From Desulfurococcales archaeon (GTDB lineage Archaea; Thermoproteota; Thermoprotei_A; Sulfolobales; WANQ01): 8,313 bases of DNA. The stretch is taken from NCBI GenBank assembly GCA_027043985.1, contig JALUDQ010000218.1:1-8313 (forward strand). Direction: 5' to 3'. The first letter of the stretch is position 1; every line of letters starts with the position of its first letter. The position numbers and the translations under genes are program-made. A model generated the notes under the pieces. The model was not told the origin of the DNA. It made no database searches and saw nothing but the letters and a program-made list of their open reading frames with translations. Below, piece by piece: positions 1 through 4,515 of the stretch.

Positions 1-392
1 AAGGGCATTATTGGACGGGGATCGTATGCGTGGAACAATATTATCGGTGTAGCCGCGGTGAATGCTAATATGGTTTTTGTCCGAGCCTTTAATACCTTGA
101 AGTCGTCTACGAGTCCTATGAGCCCTGCATATACTACGCTTAAAGATACCGCTATTACCTTATAGGGTAATTGAGGATAGACTGCTAGGAGGATAAGGGA
201 TAAGACTATGTAGCTTATGATTAAAGCTATTCCTCCAGGTTCTGGGACCTCGGGGTGCCAGGGTTTATGTATATCTCTACCCGTATATCCCTTAGACTTT
301 AACCACCTAGCCACATAGCCCGTTACAATATAGGTTAGAATTGGTGCTACTACAGCAATTATTATGATTGGCAGCAGTATTTCCTTATCCAT
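1..392 (-). CDS. GlcNAc-1-phosphate transferase, GT4/DPAGT1-like (partial, 3' end outside window)
   Basis: This is the N-terminal 130 codons of a polyprenyl/dolichyl-phosphate UDP-GlcNAc (or other HexNAc) phosphotransferase of the MraY/WecA/ALG7 family. The family moves HexNAc-1-phosphate onto a membrane polyprenol phosphate, the first step of lipid-linked glycan assembly for N-glycosylation. Reading the minus strand from ATG at 392 I see a hydrophobic segment at residues 5-24, then GRDIHKPWHPEVPEPGG at 38-54 (the cytosolic loop equivalent to GRDxNKP...PExxG in eukaryotic DPAGT1), more hydrophobic segments near 55-72 and 78-93, and the Mg-binding Asp pair in GLVDDF (D96, D97), followed by KARTK. 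The frame is open to the left edge, so the catalytic C-terminal half is missing. An in-frame TAG lies six codons upstream of the ATG, which fixes the start; GGAGG sits unusually close, one base before it. The gene is divergent from the ATP-grasp gene. Family assignment is firm; the exact sugar is not visible. Confidence 0.88.
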   Translation of the reverse strand, partial: MDKEILLPIIIIAVVAPILTYIVTGYVARWLKSKGYTGRDIHKPWHPEVPEPGGIALIISYIVLSLILLAVYPQLPYKVIAVSLSVVYAGLIGLVDDFKVLKARTKTILAFTAATPIILFHAYDPRPIMP

Positions 393-459
393 GCCTCCTA
401 AGCCTCGCTAGCTAGGATTCTAAATCACCTCTTAGTTATCATAACGCCTTAGTATTAGG

Positions 460-467
460 TTTTTATG
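460..467 (+). promoter_or_regulatory. TATA-like box for the ATP-grasp gene
   Basis: TTTTTATG lies about 26 bases before a likely transcription start near 488-490, just ahead of the GGAGG ribosome binding site at 492-496. This spacing fits an archaeal TATA box. It is inferred from sequence alone. Confidence 0.4.
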
Positions 468-491
468 CAGTAGATTCTCCTTAACCTACTT

Positions 492-496
492 GGAGG
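492..496 (+). promoter_or_regulatory. Shine-Dalgarno site that decides the start of the ATP-grasp gene
   Basis: GGAGG is followed by an 8-base spacer and TTG at 505. It lies inside the longer open frame that begins with TTG at 490, so the start at 490 would have no ribosome binding site of its own. Confidence 0.6.
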
Positions 497-504
497 AGAA
501 TGAT

Positions 505-1389
505 TTGGAAATAGCCATACTACACGAGGCACCCCGTCCAACAAGGTCTTCACGCGAGCTTATGAAGGCCTTCCGAGATTTAGGAGCCCGTGTCCACTAT
601 TATAGGGTTTCACTTCTCACAGGCTATTTTGGTACAGGTAAGCTATGGGTTCAATATGGGAGAAAGCTCTTAGGAGTTGACGGAGTCGTCGTTAGGAGTC
701 TTGGTGCCATAACTACTACAGAGCAGTTGCTGAAACGCATAGGGTTACTGATAGAGTTGGAGTCTATGGGTGTAGTCGTGGTTAACCCGTCTGAAGCTTT
801 CCTCAAGGCACGTGACAAGTATACGAGCCTCCTCCTATTAGCTAAGCATGGTTTAAGGGTTCCAGAAACCATTGTTACCGAGGATGTGCAACGTGTAGTA
901 GACTATGTTAGGGAATGGGGTGTAGTAGTCATTAAGCCCATTATAGGTAGCCTAGGCTTCGGCTCAGTAAAAATAGATGATCCAGACATAGCTTACCGTG
1001 TAGCTAAAACATTATTGAGTCTCGGACATCCAGTATATGTTCAAAGATACCTTGAGAAGCCTGGTAGAGACATAAGAGTATTTACTGTAGGCGATCGAGT
1101 GCTAGCTGCTGCCTACCGCATAGCTCCTCCTGGTCAGTGGAAAACTAATGTTGCTCAAGGGGCTACAACGGTTAAAGCCGAGTTAAACAGAGAGATTGAG
1201 GAGACTGCCCTAAAGGTTGCGAGTATACTTGGACTAGAATATGCTGGAATAGACTTAGCCGAATACGGTGGAGAATACTATGTATTAGAGGCGAATGTGT
1301 CTCCCCTATGGGAGGGATTAGCGCGTGCTACGGGTGTTGATCCGGCAAAAGCTATAGCTGAACACGTAATAGAGCTTATACGGAGATGA
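505..1389 (+). CDS. RimK/LysX-like ATP-grasp ligase, substrate unknown
   Basis: A 294-residue ATP-grasp enzyme of the RimK family, which joins an amino acid (often glutamate) to a carboxylate through an acyl-phosphate. Visible parts (numbered from TTG 505): an N-terminal pre-ATP-grasp domain beginning MEIAILHEAPRP, KARDKYTSLLLL at about 101-112 before the ATP-grasp domain, the ATP-binding lysine and glycine loop in VVIKPIIGSLGFGSV (141-155), GRDIRVFTV (187-195), KTNVAQGA (213-220), and the metal ligands in GIDL (D250) and EANVSP (E262, N264). The tail EANVSPLWEGLARATGVD resembles RimK more than LysX. The frame is open back to TTG 490, but GGAGG at 492-496 supports TTG 505. No LysW carrier or other lysine/arginine synthesis gene is nearby, so I do not call it LysX or ArgX; an MptN/CofF-like cofactor glutamate ligase or a protein-modifying enzyme remain possible. 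Confidence 0.85.
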   Translation: MEIAILHEAPRPTRSSRELMKAFRDLGARVHYYRVSLLTGYFGTGKLWVQYGRKLLGVDGVVVRSLGAITTTEQLLKRIGLLIELESMGVVVVNPSEAFLKARDKYTSLLLLAKHGLRVPETIVTEDVQRVVDYVREWGVVVIKPIIGSLGFGSVKIDDPDIAYRVAKTLLSLGHPVYVQRYLEKPGRDIRVFTVGDRVLAAAYRIAPPGQWKTNVAQGATTVKAELNREIEETALKVASILGLEYAGIDLAEYGGEYYVLEANVSPLWEGLARATGVDPAKAIAEHVIELIRR

Positions 1390-1446
1390 TGAATAGCAAA
1401 CCATGGGTCAATAATAGTAGATGCCCTAGAGCTCTCACCCTGATCC
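1382..1446 (+). ncRNA. candidate C/D box sRNA overlapping the ATP-grasp stop codon
   Basis: ATGATGA at 1386-1392 matches the C box and CTGA at 1440-1443 matches the D box; the distance gives an RNA of about 60 bases, the usual archaeal size. GGA (1382-1384) can pair with TCC (1444-1446) as a short terminal stem. The internal boxes are poor: GTCA at 1407-1410 as D' and AGATGC at 1419-1424 as C'. The spacers would be about 14 and 15 bases, slightly long. Such genes often overlap ends of reading frames in hyperthermophilic archaea. I could not match either guide to an rRNA or tRNA, so chance remains a good explanation. Confidence 0.2.
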
Positions 1447-1467
1447 CTTTCTATGCTTAGTTGTTGT

Positions 1468-1941
1468 CTAGATGCTTAGCCTCCTCTCTTCTTTGAGCAT
1501 TCTCAATACATACAAGGTGTTTGTAGCTAATACTCCATCAACTCCTCCTATACGGTCTATTACTTCTGTTAGTTCTTCTTGTGTTCTCGTGCGTATCTTT
1601 GCCAATCCAATATATTCTCCAGTAACCTCGTATAATTCTACTATTTCCTTGAATTCTCTAAGTTTTTCTAAAACCTCCTTATACTTCTTTGGATCTATTT
1701 TAATTAGCGTAAACGCTAATACCTTATAGCCTACTTTAAACGCGTCAACATCAGCATAGAAGCCTCTTAAAATACCCTTTTCTTTTAAACGCCTAACTCT
1801 TAAGTATATAGTTGCTTCGCTAACATTGAGCATGCGGGCAATTCTACTATATGGTGTTCGAGCATCTATTAACAATATCCTTAGTATCTGCTTATCTGTT
1901 TCATCGAGTATATAGTAAGACAAACCCGGTCTCCCAGTCAA
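1468..1941 (-). CDS. Lrp/AsnC-family transcriptional regulator
   Basis: A 157-residue one-component regulator. Residues about 12-60 form the AsnC-type winged helix-turn-helix: LDETDKQILRILLIDART, then the two helices SRIARMLNV and SEATIYLRVRRLKEKG. Residues about 70-152 form the RAM (ligand-sensing, dimerising) domain, with the family's VTGEYIGLAKI stretch at 106-116. Full length matches the family (about 150). Members bind amino acids or related metabolites and usually control their own gene as octamers. Start: TTG at 1941 opens the frame and has a TATA-like CTTAATAA about 25 bases upstream (1963-1970), which would make it leaderless. An alternative is TTG at 1923, seven bases after GGGAG, giving 151 residues starting MSYYILDETD; I cannot decide between them. 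It converges with the ATP-grasp gene (78-base gap) and diverges from the metallopeptidase. Its targets are unknown; its own promoter zone contains an imperfect dyad at 1970-1998. Confidence 0.9.
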   Translation of the reverse strand: MTGRPGLSYYILDETDKQILRILLIDARTPYSRIARMLNVSEATIYLRVRRLKEKGILRGFYADVDAFKVGYKVLAFTLIKIDPKKYKEVLEKLREFKEIVELYEVTGEYIGLAKIRTRTQEELTEVIDRIGGVDGVLATNTLYVLRMLKEERRLSI

Positions 1942-1962
1942 GCCTTATATCTCGTACATTGG

Positions 1963-1970
1963 TTATTAAG
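1963..1970 (-). promoter_or_regulatory. TATA-like box for the Lrp/AsnC gene
   Basis: On the minus strand the sequence reads CTTAATAA, centred about 25 bases before TTG 1941. If used, the transcript would begin at or near that codon. A second A/T-rich stretch, CTTAAA, lies just upstream within 1974-1979, so the exact box is uncertain. Confidence 0.3.
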
Positions 1971-1998
1971 GGGTTTAAGCCTAATAGTTCTTAGCCCC
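1970..1998. promoter_or_regulatory. imperfect inverted repeat in the Lrp/metallopeptidase divergent region
   Basis: GGGGTTTAAG (1970-1979) can pair with CTTAGCCCC (1990-1998) through four G-C pairs, one G-T pair and four A/T or G-C pairs with one bulged T, around a ten-base loop. It lies where the Lrp-family promoter should be, so a self-regulation operator is one reading; no family consensus was matched. Confidence 0.25.
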
Positions 1999-2029
1999 AC
2001 ACAATGCTTGAGAGAATATGGGATTAGAG

Positions 2030-2038
2030 AAATTATTT
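2030..2038 (+). promoter_or_regulatory. TATA-like box for the metallopeptidase gene
   Basis: AAATTATTT, preceded by purine-rich AGAG, is centred about 24-27 bases before the TTG codons at 2058 and 2061. This would give a leaderless or nearly leaderless transcript, and argues against the outer GTG at 2052 as the start. Confidence 0.35.
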
Positions 2039-2060
2039 CGCTTAGCCCTGGGTGGACTTG

Positions 2061-2471
2061 TTGGCTAGGCTTAAGCTAACCTATGATCCGAGTGCTACTA
2101 AAGCTGTAGAATTGATTGCGAAGACTATAGGGTTAGATAAGGTCTCGGAGAATAATGTTAGGGTTATACGTAGCCGTAGGGCTAGGACTAGAGCTTATGC
2201 GCGAATATACGGGTTGCCTAGGCCCTTCCAAGTAGGCTTCAATCTTCCACCACTTTACATAATAGAACTTGTCGAAGAGAATTTCTCTAGACTAGACTGT
2301 ATGGGTAAGATTAAGGTGCTTATACATGAATTGCTCCATATCCCATCTACTTTTAGTGGTAGTCTTAGACCTCATAACAACTTGTTTAGGAGCTGGAATA
2401 TTAGGAGACTCTATAATAGGGTAGTAGAAGCGGGTCTCATTGAAGAACTATGTAGCCTACTACGAGACTAG
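2061..2471 (+). CDS. putative zinc metallopeptidase, COG4900/phage-metallopeptidase-like
   Basis: A small protein (136 residues from TTG 2061; 139 from GTG 2052) with the zinc-protease motif HExxH in IHELLHIPSTFSGSLRPHN (codons for HELLH at 2325-2339). The histidine in LRPHN is a candidate third zinc ligand. Upstream lies VIRSRRARTRAYARIYGLPR followed by a PPLYIIELVEENF strand. This order matches the short archaeal 'predicted metallopeptidase' family that I recall as COG4900, similar to a putative phage metallopeptidase domain. No signal peptide or membrane segment is visible, so it is probably cytosolic; substrate and actual peptidase activity are unknown. Start is uncertain: GTG 2052, TTG 2058 and TTG 2061 are all in frame. 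GGGTGG at 2050-2055 could serve as a ribosome binding site for TTG 2061, and the TATA-like box also favours the inner codons. It converges with the His-rich gene, and the two stop codons overlap. Confidence 0.8.
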   Translation: MARLKLTYDPSATKAVELIAKTIGLDKVSENNVRVIRSRRARTRAYARIYGLPRPFQVGFNLPPLYIIELVEENFSRLDCMGKIKVLIHELLHIPSTFSGSLRPHNNLFRSWNIRRLYNRVVEAGLIEELCSLLRD

Positions 2472-2815
2472 TGTTTGTGCTCATGTGTGTGCATGTGATA
2501 GCTGTGATCGTGGTCGTGTTTGTGTTTTCTTAGTCCTTCCCTAAGCCTCATTCTCGTTGGAGAAGTCGTCTTGTAGCGAGCATAGGCTGTTATCGTTGTA
2601 TCCTCTATGTTTTCTTCCGCCCATACTAGTCCATAGTCGTGTCGGCGTAGTAGTTCTGGTAGCATTGATATTATCTCTAATGCTCTTGGACCTTTTAACA
2701 CTATTCTGATTTCATCGTTTGGTTTCAAATAGTTTTTTAACTCGATTAATTCTGCTTCTACTTCTCTTATAGATGACGCCGTTATACTATGCTTTAACTT
2801 GCTTGGAGTATACAT
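2468..2815 (-). CDS. small protein with histidine-rich C-terminal tail, function unknown
   Basis: A 115-residue protein I cannot assign to a named family. Residues about 17-90 look like a compact alpha/beta domain: a helix (REVEAELIELKNYL), a strand (DEIRIVLKG), a helix (ALEIISMLPELLRRH), then two strands ending TTITAYARYK. This order recalls small TusA-like or ferredoxin-like folds, but the Cys-Pro motif of TusA is absent and there is no cysteine at all. The end, HKHDHDHSYHMHTHEHKH, has nine histidines in 18 residues, mostly every second position, a pattern typical of Ni, Co, Zn or Cu binding or storage tails. No signal peptide or membrane segment is seen, so it is likely cytosolic. ATG 2815 has no clear Shine-Dalgarno site; a TATA-like CTTAAATAT lies about 50 bases upstream. 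The tail's last codons meet the metallopeptidase gene tail-to-tail. A metal chaperone or store is an inference from the tail only. Confidence 0.75.
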   Translation of the reverse strand: MYTPSKLKHSITASSIREVEAELIELKNYLKPNDEIRIVLKGPRALEIISMLPELLRRHDYGLVWAEENIEDTTITAYARYKTTSPTRMRLREGLRKHKHDHDHSYHMHTHEHKH

Positions 2816-2865
2816 TTGTATCCCTACCCGGAACCCTTATTCTCCTCAAGGCTATTATCTAGGGG

Positions 2866-2874
2866 ATATTTAAG
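2866..2874. promoter_or_regulatory. TATA-like element between the divergent His-rich and ilvA genes
   Basis: The plus strand reads ATATTTAAG and the minus strand CTTAAATAT. It lies 36 bases before the ilvA ATG and 50 before the His-rich ATG, so it could serve either gene or both. It is the only good TATA-like box in the 95-base gap. For ilvA it would give a leader of about 13-16 bases with no Shine-Dalgarno site. Confidence 0.4.
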
Positions 2875-2910
2875 GTTATAGTAGTATAGTATAGCGTGGC
2901 GTAGACTGAG

Positions 2911-4143
2911 ATGAATACGAGAGAACTTGTTTCAAACATATATGTTGAAGCCCTACATGCAAGCCGTATTCTAAGAGAAGTAGTCCATAAGACTCCCTTA
3001 GATTTCTCGAGAACCTTCTCTAAACTAACTGGCGGGAAAGTCTACATGAAGCTCGAGAACCTTCAGCGAACCGGGGCCTTCAAGGTACGTGGCGCATATT
3101 ATAAGATATACAAGTTACCCGAAGAACAGAAGAAGAAAGGCGTTGTAGCTGCATCAGCTGGAAACCATGCCCAAGGAGTAGCCTTCGCGGCAACAGCAGC
3201 TGGGATCCCGTCAACTATAGTGATGCCAGAAACCGCACCCATAAGTAAGATACAAGCGACACAAGGCTATGGGGCAAAAGTAGTCTTGTATGGAACGGTA
3301 TACGATGACGCGTACCGTAAGGCTCTTGAAATAGCTGAGGAAACGGGAGCAGTATTCATTCACCCCTTCGATGATCCCGATATTATTGCGGGTCAGGGAT
3401 CTATAGCAGTTGAAATCCTAGAGGAACTACAAGACATAGATATCGTAGTAGTACAGATTGGTGGTGGTGGACTCATATCGGGGATAGCTTCTGTTATAAG
3501 GAATACTCTTGGAGACGACGTAAAGATAGTAGGTGTAGAGCCGGCAAGTGCTCCAAAAATGAAAGCCTCTATAGAAGCTGGTAGGATAGTAGAGATTCAA
3601 GCTAAGCCCAGTATAGCTGATGGACTTGTCACCAAGAAGCCTGGTAAACTAACCTATCAGCTCGTCTCAGAACTCGTAGACGATATAGTAACTGTTACGG
3701 ACGATGAAATAGCACACGCAATACTAATGCTCTTAGAGAGAAGTAAGACTGTAGCTGAGGGAGCAGGTGCCGCGGGACTAGCTGCAGTGTTAAGCGGTAA
3801 AATAGATGTTAAAGGCAAGAAGGTTGCTACAATTATTAGTGGAGGAAACATAGACGTCACATTATTGTCGCGTATAGTTATGAGAGAACTCGTTAGACAG
3901 AAACGCATAGTCATTATGAGAACAAAATTACCCGATAGACCTGGAACCCTTAGAACCCTCCTAGAATATCTTGCGGAAGCACGGTTAAACATTATAGAGA
4001 TAAGCCATGATAGATACGATCCACGCTTAGAGCCGGGATGGGCTGAAGTCACAATAATTGCAGAGGTACCGCAAATAGAGCGTTTAGAGAGACTTGTAAG
4101 GAGACTCGAAGAAATAGGCTATGAAGTAGAACTAGAATACTAG
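2911..4143 (+). CDS. ilvA: threonine ammonia-lyase (threonine dehydratase) with C-terminal ACT domain
   Basis: A 410-residue PLP enzyme of fold type II that converts L-threonine to 2-oxobutanoate and ammonia, the first committed step of isoleucine synthesis; some homologues also act on serine. Visible: the Schiff-base lysine K58 in QRTGAFKVRGA, SAGNHAQGV (82-90) for substrate carboxylate binding, the PLP-phosphate loop GGGG at 184-187 in VQIGGGGLISG, and SGGNID at 310-315. Residues about 332-410 form a single ACT domain (IVIMRTKLPDRPGTLRTLLE...), the layout of the short TdcB-like form common in archaea, where ACT gives amino-acid feedback control. ATG 2911 is used because an in-frame TAG lies three codons upstream; no Shine-Dalgarno site precedes it. 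It is followed after 19 bases by the 105-residue gene, probably in the same operon. Three TATAG units lie upstream of the start. Isoleucine sensitivity is inferred from the domain, not seen. Confidence 0.95.
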   Translation: MNTRELVSNIYVEALHASRILREVVHKTPLDFSRTFSKLTGGKVYMKLENLQRTGAFKVRGAYYKIYKLPEEQKKKGVVAASAGNHAQGVAFAATAAGIPSTIVMPETAPISKIQATQGYGAKVVLYGTVYDDAYRKALEIAEETGAVFIHPFDDPDIIAGQGSIAVEILEELQDIDIVVVQIGGGGLISGIASVIRNTLGDDVKIVGVEPASAPKMKASIEAGRIVEIQAKPSIADGLVTKKPGKLTYQLVSELVDDIVTVTDDEIAHAILMLLERSKTVAEGAGAAGLAAVLSGKIDVKGKKVATIISGGNIDVTLLSRIVMRELVRQKRIVIMRTKLPDRPGTLRTLLEYLAEARLNIIEISHDRYDPRLEPGWAEVTIIAEVPQIERLERLVRRLEEIGYEVELEY

Positions 4144-4162
4144 CGATTGTCAGGGGGTTCTC

Positions 4163-4480
4163 TTGACCTCTCTTTACCGTGTAAGAGTGCTTGTTGAAGC
4201 AGAAGACCCGTTAAAACTTAGAAGAGTCCTCGAGGAACTATATGCTTCTATTGAAGGCATTGAGAAGATTGGTGGAGCGGCGATATGGTATGTTGGGGAT
4301 GTGCTGGTCAAGGTTATAATACCTAGGATAGAAAGGTCACAACCTCTAAGCCCCATGAGTATACCCCGCGGAATAATCGTTGAGTTTTCTTCAACTAATC
4401 CCGGAGAACTGGTAAGAATTGTAGGAGATATTGTAAGGTTTTTTAGAGAGAGACATGTTCTTGTAAGTCTACTAGAATAA
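4163..4480 (+). CDS. hypothetical protein, 105 residues, in the ilvA operon
   Basis: I do not recognise this protein. It starts with TTG, with GGGGG at 4153-4157 five bases upstream as a ribosome binding site. The pattern is strand (LYRVRVLVEA), helix (DPLKLRRVLEELYASI), two strands (GAAIWYVG, VLVKVII), a Pro/Ser-rich loop (RSQPLSPMSIPRG), a strand (IIVEFSS), a helix (GELVRIVGDIVRFFRE) and a final short strand (HVLVSLL). That suggests a small ferredoxin-like alpha/beta fold; it has no cysteine, no obvious catalytic motif, no signal peptide and no membrane helix. It lies 19 bases after ilvA and about 35 before the nucleotidyltransferase start, so it is probably co-transcribed with both. It ends with four successive TAA codons. 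The steady codon use, clear ribosome binding site and tight packing make it a real gene. Confidence 0.75.
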   Translation: MTSLYRVRVLVEAEDPLKLRRVLEELYASIEGIEKIGGAAIWYVGDVLVKVIIPRIERSQPLSPMSIPRGIIVEFSSTNPGELVRIVGDIVRFFRERHVLVSLLE

Positions 4481-4502
4481 TAATAATAATCAAGTACATA
4501 TT

Positions 4503-4509
4503 GAGGCGA
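4503..4509 (+). promoter_or_regulatory. Shine-Dalgarno site that decides the nucleotidyltransferase start
   Basis: GAGGCGA resembles the archaeal GAGGTGA and ends six bases before TTG 4516. It overlaps the first codons of the longer frame from TTG 4501, so it favours the shorter protein. Confidence 0.55.
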
Positions 4510-4515
4510 CCAGGT

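Noticed and set aside
651..872. Minus-strand frame inside the ATP-grasp gene
   Set aside because: Antisense to conserved ATP-grasp codons, with no start signal or recognisable domain.
505..1389. Calling the ATP-grasp gene LysX or ArgX of the LysW-dependent pathway
   Set aside because: The C-terminal EANVSPLWEGL pattern is closer to RimK and no LysW or other pathway gene is in view.
1390..1467. Factor-independent terminator between the ATP-grasp and Lrp-family genes
   Set aside because: No T-run of useful length on either strand and no stable hairpin seen.
1472..1729. Plus-strand frame opposite the Lrp-family gene
   Set aside because: Antisense shadow rich in Ser/Thr; the minus strand carries the complete HTH and RAM domains.
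2507..2530. GTG/TGTTT-rich repeat as a DNA-level tandem repeat
   Set aside because: The pattern is explained by alternating histidine codons on the minus strand; the unit is not regular enough to be a separate repeat.
2468..2815. Calling the His-rich protein a TusA-type sulfur carrier
   Set aside because: The strand/helix order is loosely similar, but the required Cys-Pro motif is absent and the protein has no cysteine.
2900..2917. CTGA followed by GATGA near the ilvA start as D'/C' boxes of an sRNA
   Set aside because: No matching C box upstream or D box downstream at suitable distance, and the stretch is explained by the ilvA start.
3657..4052. Minus-strand frame of 131 codons inside ilvA
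   Set aside because: It is the antisense shadow of a clearly conserved enzyme; the product is a Ser/Thr/Ile-rich string with no motif, ribosome binding site or promoter.
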